Assembly (NCBI RefSeq): GCF_022829585.1
Contig: NZ_JAKSYC010000230.1
Span: 1-64,000, forward strand
Direction of reading: 5' to 3'
Source of the DNA: Methylobacterium sp. J-026
GTDB taxonomy: Bacteria; Pseudomonadota; Alphaproteobacteria; Rhizobiales; Beijerinckiaceae
DNA: 64,000 nucleotides
Below the pieces are notes generated by a model. That model had not been told where the DNA came from. It saw nothing but the letters and a program-made list of their open reading frames with translations, and did not search any database. Of the stretch, positions 37,933 to 46,159 are shown piece by piece. Both the position numbers and the translations under genes were made by a program. The stretch's first letter is position 1. Each line of letters begins with the position of its first letter.

Positions 37933-38409
37933 TCAATCGGCGTCGGCATCGTCGTCCGGCGCGAGGCCGGGCTCGGCCTCCGGCATACCCCGGGACAGGA
38001 CCGGCGCGTCGGCGCCGGGCCGCATCGTGGCGGCGAGGGCGGTCGGCGCGCGCTGCGGGCCGGGCTCGGACGGGATCAGGGTCGCGGTGGCCGCGACGAA
38101 GCCGGCCATCGCGCGCAGATCGTCGGTCTGGCGCGGATCGCGGGCGATCAGCGCGGCCTCGCGCTTGAGGCGGAGGTTGCAGGCCAGCGAGGGCATCCCG
38201 CCCTCCGGCGTGCAGGCGTCGTGGCGGGCGCAGGCGGCGTCGAGGGCGTCGATCGGCGGCAGCGGGGCGTTGTTGCCCGGACCGCAGTAATTGCCGTGGA
38301 TCAGGATCTTGGGTCCGCCGAAGGCGGCCGGCTGGGCTTGGGACGGCGCCGCCAGGACGGCGCAGCCGGCGGCCAGGAAAAACGGGGCGGCGTGTTTCGT
38401 GAGCATCAT
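37933..38409 (-). CDS. Secreted phospholipase A2-like protein
   Basis: A 158-aa protein with a signal peptide (about 1-26, ending SQAQ). The segment YCGPGN and DALDAACARHDACT follow the PLA2 pattern: a Ca-binding YCGxGN loop and the catalytic HD with flanking Cys residues. Cys pairs (Cys in LACNL and others) could form disulfides. The C-terminal 60 aa are Pro/Ala-rich and acidic. Bacterial and phage PLA2-like proteins of this size hydrolyse phospholipids at sn-2; activity here is inferred. The double ATG at 38409/38406 is preceded by GAGG. Confidence 0.75.
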   Translation of the reverse strand: MMLTKHAAPFFLAAGCAVLAAPSQAQPAAFGGPKILIHGNYCGPGNNAPLPPIDALDAACARHDACTPEGGMPSLACNLRLKREAALIARDPRQTDDLRAMAGFVAATATLIPSEPGPQRAPTALAATMRPGADAPVLSRGMPEAEPGLAPDDDADAD

Positions 38410-38628
38410 CGGAACCTCGGGCGATCTCACCCCCTCAGGCGGTTCGCGTCGTGGTGACAACGTTAAAAACCGGTGGCCGCGCCGGCAGGTTCCCGGCACG
38501 CCGTCCCGATGACAGGCTCTTGAACGCCCCACGGCTGCGCGACGGCGCCGTCATGGCTGCCCTGCCGGAGCGCACTGGCCGGCGGGTCCGTCCTGCGCCA
38601 GATTGACACCACGCTTCCGGAGCCGACC

Positions 38629-39759
38629 ATGACCGCCGCGACGACCGCCCGCCTGTTCGAGCCGCTGACGCTGGATGCGCTCACGCTCGAGAACCGCATC
38701 CTGATCGCGCCGATGTGCCAGTATTCGGCCCGGGACGGTGAGGCCACCGACTGGCACATGATGCATCTCGGCCATCTCGCCGCCTCGGGGGCGGGCCTGC
38801 TGACGCTGGAGGCCACCGCGATCTCCCCCGAGGCGCGGATCACCGCCTGGGATCTCGGCCTGTACTCGGACGGATGCGAGCGAGCGCTCGCCCGGGTGCT
38901 CGACGCTGTGCGCGAATACGCCCCGATCCCGATCTGCATCCAGATCGCCCATGCCGGCCGCAAGGCGTCGAGCGACGCCCCCTGGGCCGGCGGGCAGCAG
39001 ATCCCGCCGGAGCACCCCTACGGCTGGCGCACCGAGGCGCCCTCGCCGGTGGCGCACGGGGAGGGCGAGGTCCCGCCCCACGCCCTCGACGGCGCCGACC
39101 TCAAGCGTATCCGCGACCAGTTCGTGGCCACGGCCAAGCGCGCCGTGCGCCTCGGCATCGAAGCGGTGGAGCTGCACGGGGCCCACGGCTACCTGCTGCA
39201 CCAGTTCCTGTCGCCGCTCGCCAACAAGCGCACCGACCAGTACGGCGGCAGCCTCGAGAACCGCATGCGTTTCCCCCTGGAGGTCTACGCCGCCGTGCGC
39301 GACGTCGTCCCGGCGGGCAGCCCCGTGTGGCTGCGCGTCTCGGCCACGGACTGGGTGGAGGACGGCTGGAACCTCGACGAGACCGTGGCGCTGGCCCAGG
39401 CCCTGAAGCGGGCCGGCTCGCCCGCGATCCACGTCTCCACCGGCGGCGTCTCGCCCAAGCAGGCGATCACCCTCGGGCCGGGCTACCAGGTGCCCTATGC
39501 CGAGCGGATCAAGGCCGAGACCGGTCTCATCACCATCGCGGTGGGGCTCATCACCGAAGCTCAGCAGGCGGAGGCGATCTTGCAGGAGGGCCGGGCGGAC
39601 GCGATCTCGCTGGCCCGCGCCATGCTCTACGACCCGCGCTGGCCCTGGCACGCCGCCGCCGAACTCGGCGCCCGGGTGCGGGCGCCGAAGCAGTACTGGC
39701 GCTCGCAGCCGCGGGAGTACAAGGACCTGTTCACGGATACGGCCTTCGGGCAACGCTGA
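38629..39759 (+). CDS. NADH:flavin oxidoreductase, old yellow enzyme family (YqjM-like)
   Basis: A 376-aa FMN enzyme with the classical OYE fold. Motifs include LENRILIAPMCQYSA (Cys in the YqjM position), HGAHGYLLHQFLSPLANKRTDQYGGS (active-site His-x2-His and Tyr region) and ISLARAMLYDPRWPWHAA. The Cys in PMCQY marks the thermophilic/YqjM-like class, which reduces activated C=C bonds. Start ATG at 38629. It is a single gene, divergent from the PLA2-like gene. Confidence 0.92.
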   Translation: MTAATTARLFEPLTLDALTLENRILIAPMCQYSARDGEATDWHMMHLGHLAASGAGLLTLEATAISPEARITAWDLGLYSDGCERALARVLDAVREYAPIPICIQIAHAGRKASSDAPWAGGQQIPPEHPYGWRTEAPSPVAHGEGEVPPHALDGADLKRIRDQFVATAKRAVRLGIEAVELHGAHGYLLHQFLSPLANKRTDQYGGSLENRMRFPLEVYAAVRDVVPAGSPVWLRVSATDWVEDGWNLDETVALAQALKRAGSPAIHVSTGGVSPKQAITLGPGYQVPYAERIKAETGLITIAVGLITEAQQAEAILQEGRADAISLARAMLYDPRWPWHAAAELGARVRAPKQYWRSQPREYKDLFTDTAFGQR

Positions 39760-39768
39760 GCGTTCGTC

Positions 39769-40512
39769 TCAGCGGGCCACCGCCCCCACCAGCGGCCCCA
39801 GCGGCCGGCTGATGTCGGTGCGGCCGAGATTGGGCGCGTAGAGGCTCGACACCGAGCCGTCCAGGAACAGGGCGTTGCGGCAGCCGAGATCGTCCCGGAA
39901 CAGCCGCGCGAAGGCCCCGAAGGTCACCGGCCGCTCGGAGATGGCGAAGATCGCCACGTGCCCGTCCTCAGCCATGCCGACGCCGTTGCGGATCTTCTGG
40001 CTCGGCCCGTCGACGGAGATCTTCGGGTGGATCTGGCCGTCGATCACCAGCATCGGGCCGGATTGCGTGGCGTAGTCCGGCCGGATCTTCGCCCGGAGAT
40101 AATGGGCGGTGTCGAGCACCCCGGCCCGCTCGCCCTTCACCCAGAAGACGCCGTTGGGCTTGAGGTGGAAGTTGCCCGGACCGTCGGCGGTCGAGACGTG
40201 CTTCATCTCGTGCCCGCCCTCGACGTAGAGGCCCACCGGCGCCTGGTCCTTGTCGTACATGCCGGCATTCATCGCGAAGCTGAGGGGCTTGCCCTGCGCC
40301 GCGGCCAGCGTCCCGAGGGCCCCGTAGGGCCGCCCGTCCGCCTGCAGCCAGAACAGCTGCAGGCGCTGCCGCCGCAGATCGATCGTGCAGACCGTGAAGC
40401 TCTCGCCCTGGGCCTCCATCGCCCGGCAGGGCTCCGGGGCCGCCACGGCCCGGCCGGGTACGGCCAGGGCGAGGAGCATGATCAACAGGGCGTGAGCGGG
40501 GCGCATCGTCAT
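39769..40512 (-). CDS. Phosphodiester glycosidase (DUF2233/NAGPA) family exported protein
   Basis: A 247-aa secreted protein. It has a signal peptide (about 1-24, ending AVAAP) and the NAGPA-family core, with AMNAGMYD, GGHEMKHVSTADGPGNFHLKPNGVF, GPMLVIDGQIHP, RNGVG and FLDGSVSSLY motifs. Members of the family cleave GlcNAc-phosphodiesters (mammalian uncovering enzyme) or act on cell-wall glycans in bacteria. Either ATG at 40512 or the GTG at 40515 could be used. It converges with the OYE gene. Confidence 0.85.
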   Translation of the reverse strand: MTMRPAHALLIMLLALAVPGRAVAAPEPCRAMEAQGESFTVCTIDLRRQRLQLFWLQADGRPYGALGTLAAAQGKPLSFAMNAGMYDKDQAPVGLYVEGGHEMKHVSTADGPGNFHLKPNGVFWVKGERAGVLDTAHYLRAKIRPDYATQSGPMLVIDGQIHPKISVDGPSQKIRNGVGMAEDGHVAIFAISERPVTFGAFARLFRDDLGCRNALFLDGSVSSLYAPNLGRTDISRPLGPLVGAVAR

Positions 40513-40707
40513 CACTCGGTCCGTGCCGGCTTTTCAGGGGCTTGAGGGCGCTGGGGGCGCCTGTCACCCCGGAAAGCGGCGATTTTCGAGTCCGGAGCCG
40601 TGCCGGGGCTTGCCGGCCAGCGTCGGCAGGTCGCGGGCGCCGCCTGAACTGTTTCACGCCTTCCACGTTTCTTGCCCCAGAGGGCGGTTTTCGACGGAGA
40701 TGACGTG

Positions 40708-41211
40708 ATGAAGGGTGCAGTGCTCGGCTCGGCCCTGCTGGCAGCGGGTGCCTTGGCTCTCGCGCCGGCCAGCGCGGATGCCCGCGGCTTCGGCGGCGGC
40801 GGCTTCCATGGCGGCGGTTTCGGCGGCGGGTTCCACGGCGGCGGCTTCGGCGGCTTCCGGGGCGGCGGCTTCGGTGGCGGCTTCCGCGGCGCCGGCTTCC
40901 GCGGCGGATACGGCCGCGGCTTCTACGGCCGCGGCTACGGCTATCGCGGCGGCTATGGCTACGGCCTCGGCGGCCTGGGTCTCGGCGTCGGGCTCGGACT
41001 AGCGGCCGGCGGCCTCTACGGCGGCTACGGCTACCCGGGCTACGGCTACGGTGGCTATGGCGGCTATGGTTACGGCGGCGGCTACGCCCCGGTGGGCTAC
41101 GGCTACGGCGGCGATTACGGCTACGGCGGCGGCGGCGGCTGCTACACGGTCCCGCGGGTGCGCTGGACCCCCTACGGCTACCGCCGGGTCCTGGTCGAGC
41201 GCTGCTACTGA
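40708..41211 (+). CDS. Secreted glycine/tyrosine-rich repeat protein
   Basis: A 167-aa protein with a signal peptide (about 1-27, ending SADAR) and then repeated GGGF/GGGFRGG and GYGGY units; roughly half of the residues are Gly and many Tyr/Phe. The C-terminus has two Cys residues (CYTVPRVRWTPYGYRRVLVERCY), which could be disulfide-linked. Such proteins are common in Methylobacterium-like bacteria and have no known function. GGAG precedes the ATG. A strong terminator follows (41238). Confidence 0.8.
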   Translation: MKGAVLGSALLAAGALALAPASADARGFGGGGFHGGGFGGGFHGGGFGGFRGGGFGGGFRGAGFRGGYGRGFYGRGYGYRGGYGYGLGGLGLGVGLGLAAGGLYGGYGYPGYGYGGYGGYGYGGGYAPVGYGYGGDYGYGGGGGCYTVPRVRWTPYGYRRVLVERCY

Positions 41212-41237
41212 GCCGCGTTTCGACAGCGAAAAGACTG

Positions 41238-41264
41238 GAAAGGCCGCCTTCGGGCGGCCTTTTC
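41238..41264 (+). terminator. Rho-independent terminator after the glycine-rich gene
   Basis: AAGGCCGCC-TTCG-GGCGGCCTT, a 9-bp stem with a UUCG tetraloop, followed by TT and further T-rich sequence. A textbook intrinsic terminator 26 nt after the stop. Confidence 0.9.
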
Positions 41265-41341
41265 TTTGCTTGATCCCCCCGCGGCGTTGGACAGCTCCGT
41301 CCCGGACGCCGATACACGTATCGGGCGGCGGGAGAGGGCGG

Positions 41342-42646
41342 ATGAGCATGGCAACCGGGCAGGGGCATTCGGGCGTGGACGCGGTCGAGATCCGCGACGC
41401 CAGCCTCATGGCCTTCTACCGCTCCATGACGCCGCCGGAGCGGCACACCTTCTGGGCGTGCGCCGCCGGGTGGTGCCTCGACGGCATGGACTTCATGATC
41501 TACCCGCTGGTGATCGGGACGATCATGGCCCTGTGGCACGTCGATTCCGGCACGGCCGGCCTCGCCGCCACGGTGACGCTGCTGGCATCGGCGCTGGGGG
41601 GCTGGCTCGCGGGCTTCGTGGCCGACCGGATCGGCCGGGTGCTGACCCTGCAGATCACGATCCTGTGGTTCTCGGTCTTCTCCCTGCTCTGCGCCTTCGT
41701 ACAGAATTTCGACCAGTTGCTCATCGCCCGGGCGATCCTGGGGCTGGGCTTCGGCGGCGAGTGGGCAGCTGGGGCCGTCCTGATCGGTGAGACGATCCGG
41801 GCCGAGTATCGCGGCCGCGCCGTCGGCTCCGTCCAGTCCGGCTGGGCGATCGGCTGGGGCCTCGCGGTCCTGTCGCAGGCTGTGCTGTTCTCGCTGCTGC
41901 CGCCCGAGACCGCGTGGCGCTGGATGTTCGGGGTCGGCGCACTGCCGGCGCTGCTGGTGTTCTACCTGCGCCGCTACGTCGAGGAGCCGCAGGTCGCCGC
42001 CGAGACTCGCGCCCGGGCGGCCGCCTCCGGCGACCGGCCGCAGATCTGGGAGATTTTTTCGGGGCCGATCCTCAAGACCACCCTGCTCGCCTCGCTCGCG
42101 GCGGCGGGCTGCCAGGGCGGCTACTACGCGATCACCACCTGGGTGCCGCGCTTCCTCACCACCGAGCGCCACCTCTCGATCGTCTCCTCCACCGGCTACC
42201 TCTCGGCGCTGATCGTCGGCTCGTTCACCGGCTACCTCGTCGGCGCGTGGCTCGCCGACCGCCTCGGGCGACGGCCGCTGTTCCTGATCTTCTCCGTCGG
42301 CGCCATCGCGGTGGTCGTCGCCTATACGCAGATCCCGCTCTCCAACGGCATGCTCTGGGTGCTGGGCTTCCCGCTGGGATTCTTCGCCTCGGGCTATTTC
42401 TCCGGGATGGGCGCTTTCCTGACCGAACTCTACCCGACCCGCCTGCGCGGCTCGGGGCAGGGGTTCTGCTACAATTTCGGCCGGGGCGTCGGCGCCTTGT
42501 TCCCGGCGCTGGTCGGCTACCTGTCGGAGCGCGCCGGCCTCGCCTCGGCCATCGCGATCTTCGCGGCCATCGCCTACGGGGTGTTCTTCCTGGCGGCCTT
42601 CGCCCTGCCCGAGACCCGCGGCAAGGTCCTGCACGCGGATTCCTGA
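41342..42646 (+). CDS. MFS transporter (aromatic acid/sugar porter type)
   Basis: A 434-aa 12-helix major facilitator. Signatures are GWCLDGMDFMIYPLV, the loop 2-3 motif GWLAGFVADRIGRV, GLGFGGEWAAGAVLIGE in helix 4-5 and GWLADRLGRRPLF. It resembles the metabolite:H+ symporter/aromatic acid groups. The next gene, 2 nt downstream, is a 2-pyrone-4,6-dicarboxylate hydrolase-like amidohydrolase, so the substrate is perhaps an aromatic-derived dicarboxylate. ATG at 41342. Confidence 0.88.
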   Translation: MSMATGQGHSGVDAVEIRDASLMAFYRSMTPPERHTFWACAAGWCLDGMDFMIYPLVIGTIMALWHVDSGTAGLAATVTLLASALGGWLAGFVADRIGRVLTLQITILWFSVFSLLCAFVQNFDQLLIARAILGLGFGGEWAAGAVLIGETIRAEYRGRAVGSVQSGWAIGWGLAVLSQAVLFSLLPPETAWRWMFGVGALPALLVFYLRRYVEEPQVAAETRARAAASGDRPQIWEIFSGPILKTTLLASLAAAGCQGGYYAITTWVPRFLTTERHLSIVSSTGYLSALIVGSFTGYLVGAWLADRLGRRPLFLIFSVGAIAVVVAYTQIPLSNGMLWVLGFPLGFFASGYFSGMGAFLTELYPTRLRGSGQGFCYNFGRGVGALFPALVGYLSERAGLASAIAIFAAIAYGVFFLAAFALPETRGKVLHADS

Positions 42647-42648
42647 CC

Positions 42649-43518
42649 ATGCCCGAGATCCGAGACTGCCCCGCCCCGGACCCGCATCCCCGCGGCCCGA
42701 CCCGCTACGCCGTGCCACCCGGTGCGGTCGACACCCACGCCCACGTGATCGGCCTGCCGCCGGCCTACCCGCTGGTGCCGGACCGCAGCTACACGCCTCC
42801 GGCGGCCCCCGCGGACCGGTATCTCGCGATGCTCGACGGGACCAGCATGGAAAACGGCGTGCTGGTCCAGGTCAGCGTCCACGGCACCGACAACCGGCTG
42901 ATGGTCGAGACCCTGCGCGCCAACCAGGCGCGCCTGCGCGGCATCGCGGTGATCCCGCTCGGGCTGCCCGATACGGAACTCGCCGCCCTGAAGGAGGCCG
43001 GGGTGGTCGGCCTGCGCCTCAACGTGCTGTTCGGCGGCGGGGTCGGGCTCGACGCGGTGGAGTCCTACGGGGCGCTGGCCCGGGAGATGGGCTGGCACCT
43101 CCAGTTCCTGCTCGACGCACGGCACCTGCCGCCGATCGCCGACCGCCTGTCACGCTTGGCCGTGCCGCTGGTCTTCGACCATATGGGCCACATGCCGGCC
43201 TCGGCCGGATTGGACCATCCGGGCTTCCAGGCGCTGCTCGGTCTCGTCGCCGACGGCCATTGGGTGAAGCTGTCGGGCGCCTTCCGGGATTCCGTGACCG
43301 GGCCGCCCTACGCCGACACGATCCCCTTCGCCCGCGCCCTCAACGAAGCGGCCCCCGAGCGCTGCCTCTGGGGCTCGGATTGGCCGCACGTGGCCGCCTG
43401 GGACGGGCCGCCCCGGACCGCGGCGCTCCTCGACCTGATGGCCGATTGGGTGCCGGACGACGAGCGCCGCCGGATGGTCTTCGTCGACAATCCGCGGCGG
43501 CTCTACGGCTTCGGGTAG
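42649..43518 (+). CDS. Amidohydrolase, LigI-like (2-pyrone-4,6-dicarboxylate hydrolase family)
   Basis: A 289-aa TIM-barrel amidohydrolase. It has the VDTHAHVIG metal motif at about 25-33, FDHMGHMPASAGLDHPGF, HWVKLSGAF and a C-terminal GSDWPHV, as in LigI and related lactonases. LigI opens 2-pyrone-4,6-dicarboxylate in protocatechuate 4,5-cleavage. It is coupled to the MFS gene (2-nt gap), consistent with uptake and hydrolysis of a lactone or dicarboxylate. Other pathway genes are not in the window, so the substrate is not certain. Confidence 0.86.
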   Translation: MPEIRDCPAPDPHPRGPTRYAVPPGAVDTHAHVIGLPPAYPLVPDRSYTPPAAPADRYLAMLDGTSMENGVLVQVSVHGTDNRLMVETLRANQARLRGIAVIPLGLPDTELAALKEAGVVGLRLNVLFGGGVGLDAVESYGALAREMGWHLQFLLDARHLPPIADRLSRLAVPLVFDHMGHMPASAGLDHPGFQALLGLVADGHWVKLSGAFRDSVTGPPYADTIPFARALNEAAPERCLWGSDWPHVAAWDGPPRTAALLDLMADWVPDDERRRMVFVDNPRRLYGFG

Positions 43519-43525
43519 GGCGCGC

Positions 43526-43726
43526 TCAGACCCGCAGGTCGACGCTCTGGCCCTGTCCGGCGGGCGCCGGCAGGCCGGCGCTGGCTGCGCTCTGGGCGCT
43601 GTCCGCCACGAGCCCCGCGACCGCCTTGTCCGATGCGACCTGCTGCCGGGCGACGGCGATGCCGATCTGCTGGTTCTGGGACGACGCCAGCATCTGGACG
43701 GCGGCGGTGGCGGAAACGGGATCCAT
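43526..43726 (-). CDS. YjfB-like putative motility protein
   Basis: A 66-aa protein starting MDPVSATAAVQMLASSQNQQIGIAVARQQ, the pattern of the small YjfB/putative motility protein family (often near flagellar genes in other bacteria). Ala/Gln-rich and probably helical. It converges with the amidohydrolase gene, 7 bp away. No flagellar genes are in the window. Confidence 0.75.
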   Translation of the reverse strand: MDPVSATAAVQMLASSQNQQIGIAVARQQVASDKAVAGLVADSAQSAASAGLPAPAGQGQSVDLRV

Positions 43727-43795
43727 GACGCCGATCCTACATCGCGGACCTGAATCCGACGTTAGCCGGATCCGGGGCCTTTGAGCGATCGGCGC

Positions 43796-45115
43796 TCATC
43801 CGTCGAGGAAGCCCCGCTGCCGAGCTCGGTAGCCGCCGATCAGCGTCACGCAGACGAAGGACACGCCAGCCAGCACCGTGCCGAACGCCGCGATCGGCCA
43901 CCAATGGCCCTGGAAGCGCTCGGCCAGGACCGTGCCGACGATCGGCGTCAGACCGCCGGCGAGCGCGCCGCAGAACTGGTAGGCGATCGAGATCGCCGTG
44001 TAGCGGATCCGGGTCGGGAAGGCCCCCGCGAGGTAGCCGGCGATCACCGCGTAGAAGGTCGCGCTGCCGATCACGTTGAGGGCGAGGCCGAGGACGATCA
44101 GCGGCACCGACTTGGTCTCGACCAGCCAGAACAGGGGATAGGGCGCCAGCATCGCCCAGATCAGTGTCCCCTGCAGGAACAGGCGCTCGTTGCGGATCGC
44201 CTCCGCGATCCGGGCGCCGACCGGGGTCATGATCAGTTGCACGACGGCGGCGATCAGCAGGGCGTCGAGGATCGTCCCCCGGGCGATGCCGAGATACTGC
44301 GTGGTGAAGGCAATCATGAAGGTGTTGAACAGGTAGACGGAGGCGATCGCGAAGGTGTTGGCGCCCGCCGCGAGCAGCACCGGCTTAAGGCAGGTGGTCA
44401 GCACCTCGCGCACGGGGGCCGGCGGCGGACCGCCCGCGGCCCGGGCCTTTTCGAAGGCCGGCGATTCCGCGACGCCGAGGCGGATCGCGAGCCCCACGGC
44501 GAGCAGGAGGATGCTGATGAGGAACGGCACCCGCCAGCCCCACGCCAGAAAGCCCTCCTTGTCGAGGAGTCCGGCGAGGCGGAAGGCCAGGAGCGACAGG
44601 ATCTGCCCGGCGGGGCTGCCGAGCTGCGCGAAGGAGGCATAGAAGGTGTTGCGCCCGGCCGGCGCGTGCTCGGCGGCCATCAGCACCGCCCCGCCCCACT
44701 CGCCGCCGACCGCCAGCCCCTGGATCAGCCGCAGGACGACCAGCAGCACCGGCGCCCACAGGCCGACGGCGGCGTAGGTCGGCAGCAGCCCGATCCCCGA
44801 GGTGGCGATCCCCATCATCACCAGGGTCGCCACGAGGGCGCGCTTGCGCCCGAACCGGTCGCCGAGCGTGCCGAAGATCAGGCCGCCGAGCGGCCGGGCC
44901 AGGAAGCCCACCGCGAAGGTGCCGAAGGCCGAGAGCGTGGCGATGTAGGGCGATTCCGCCGTGAAAAAGAGCGGCCCGAACACCAGGGCCGCGGCGGTGC
45001 CGTAGATGAAGAAGTCGTACCACTCGATCGTGGTGCCCACGAAGGCCGCCAGCGCCGCCCGGGCGGACTGACTCTTTCCGGGCTCCGCGACCGGTGCTGC
45101 GGTGGTGACGGCCAT
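43796..45115 (-). CDS. MFS transporter, metabolite:H+ symporter (ShiA/KgtP-like)
   Basis: A 439-aa 12-helix transporter. Motifs are GTTIEWYDFFIYGTAA, the loop LARPLGGLIFGTLGDRFGRKRAL, RLIQGLAVGGEWGGAVLM and a variant FPTRIRYTAISIAYQ, all characteristic of the metabolite:H+ symporter group that moves shikimate, proline/betaine or 2-oxoglutarate. It is distinct from the MFS at 41342. Downstream of its start region lies the 136-bp repeat copy 2. ATG at 45115. Confidence 0.9.
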   Translation of the reverse strand: MAVTTAAPVAEPGKSQSARAALAAFVGTTIEWYDFFIYGTAAALVFGPLFFTAESPYIATLSAFGTFAVGFLARPLGGLIFGTLGDRFGRKRALVATLVMMGIATSGIGLLPTYAAVGLWAPVLLVVLRLIQGLAVGGEWGGAVLMAAEHAPAGRNTFYASFAQLGSPAGQILSLLAFRLAGLLDKEGFLAWGWRVPFLISILLLAVGLAIRLGVAESPAFEKARAAGGPPPAPVREVLTTCLKPVLLAAGANTFAIASVYLFNTFMIAFTTQYLGIARGTILDALLIAAVVQLIMTPVGARIAEAIRNERLFLQGTLIWAMLAPYPLFWLVETKSVPLIVLGLALNVIGSATFYAVIAGYLAGAFPTRIRYTAISIAYQFCGALAGGLTPIVGTVLAERFQGHWWPIAAFGTVLAGVSFVCVTLIGGYRARQRGFLDG

Positions 45116-45273
45116 CGATCCTCGCGTGGCATTATGAATTCAAGCGGAAGTCCTCATGCCCAGCCGGGCAGCCCACCGCAACGCCTGCACGCGACAGGGC
45201 GGGTGTTTCAACCGGACGTGGAGCCGCCTGTCGCGGTCTTCCAAGGTTGCATCTCCACGACGAGCCGGCACCT

Positions 45274-45409
45274 CCATCCAATCCCCTCATCCTGAGGTGC
45301 CCGCGTCAGCGGGCCTCGAAGGAGGGCTCCAGGGATCGCGCGGCTGGCTGGAGGGCTCCTTCGAGGCCTCCGCTGCGCGCCGGCACCTCAGGATGAGGGG
45401 ATTGGATGG
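45274..45409. repeat. 136-bp palindromic repeat, copy 2
   Basis: Perfect 28-bp terminal inverted arms (CCATCCAATCCCCTCATC... and its complement) and the same inner arms as copy 1 at 28911. Same length as copy 1. The outermost bases differ between copies, yet each copy keeps its own arms paired. The 316-bp gap between the MFS and XRE genes contains nothing else I can support. Confidence 0.88.
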
Positions 45410-45431
45410 GAGTCCTGGCGCCTGCCATTTT

Positions 45432-45992
45432 TCAAAAACTCGGCGGCGTGCAGGCGCTCACCACCTCGCAGGGGTTGGGCCCAACGCAGCGGAAGCGGTG
45501 CGGGCGGCGGCTGTCGAAGCTGTAGGCGTCGCCGGGGCCGAGGATCCGGCGCTCCGCGTCCACCGTCACCTCCAGGCGGCCGGAGAGGACGATGCCGCCC
45601 TCCTCGCCCTCGTGGGAGAGGGGCACCCGGCCGGTATCGGCGCCGGGCTCGTAGCGCTCCTTGAGGATCTGGAGCTTGCGCCCGAACAGGCTGTCGCCGA
45701 CCTGGGCGTAGGAGATCGCCCCCTTGGCGGCGCGCCGGCCGATCTCGGTGAGCTCCTCGGCCGCGAAGAACACCTTGCGCTCGGGCTCCGGCTCCAGGGC
45801 GAAGAACGCGGCCATGCCGATCGGCACCCCGTCGAGGATCCGCTTGAGGGCGCCCACCGAGGGGTTCACCCGGTTGGCCTCGATCAGCGAGATGGCGGAA
45901 TTCGTCACCCCGGCCCGCTTGGCGAGCGTCCGCTGCGACAGGCCGTGGCGCGCACGCACGAAGCGCAGCCGGGCGCCGACATCGATGCTCAT
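45432..45992 (-). CDS. XRE-family regulator with cupin domain (PuuR-like)
   Basis: A 186-aa regulator. The N-terminal helix-turn-helix (about 5-60; VRARHGLSQRTLAKRAGVTNSAISLIE) is followed by a cupin sensor (about 108-180; LSHEGEEGGIVLSGRLEVTV, LGPGDAYSFDSRRPHRF). This architecture is typical of PuuR-type repressors of putrescine and amine catabolism. It diverges from an omega-aminotransferase gene, a likely target. A 17-bp palindrome 23 bp upstream of its start (46015) may be its operator. Confidence 0.9.
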   Translation of the reverse strand: MSIDVGARLRFVRARHGLSQRTLAKRAGVTNSAISLIEANRVNPSVGALKRILDGVPIGMAAFFALEPEPERKVFFAAEELTEIGRRAAKGAISYAQVGDSLFGRKLQILKERYEPGADTGRVPLSHEGEEGGIVLSGRLEVTVDAERRILGPGDAYSFDSRRPHRFRCVGPNPCEVVSACTPPSF

Positions 45993-46014
45993 CCGGCGTG
46001 GCCCCGTTTCAGGT

Positions 46015-46031
46015 GTTGCGGATCCCGCAAC
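46015..46031. promoter_or_regulatory. Candidate operator of the XRE-cupin regulator
   Basis: GTTGCGG-ATC-CCGCAAC, a perfect 7-3-7 palindrome in the divergent region between the regulator (start 45992) and the aminotransferase (start 46160). GTTGCCGG half-site-like sequences recur at about 46063-46070 and 46088-46095. Confidence 0.55.
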
Positions 46032-46159
46032 AGTGCCGCCGTCGGCCCCGTTCCTGCAAGGGGTTGCCGGCGGCCAGAAAAGGACTTGTTGCCGGATCGG
46101 CGAAGGTGTCCCCTGGCCCGGTCGCCCGATCCGCGCCGTCCGCCCCGGAGAGCCGCCCC

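Noticed and set aside
40780..41150. Repetitive GGC/GGY-rich DNA as a CRISPR or tandem repeat array
   Set aside because: It is a coding repeat of the glycine-rich protein, with no regular spacers.
43781..45295. 504-aa plus-strand frame opposite the MFS gene
   Set aside because: Polar, repetitive Gly/Arg/His sequence without domains; the minus-strand MFS at 43796-45115 is clear.
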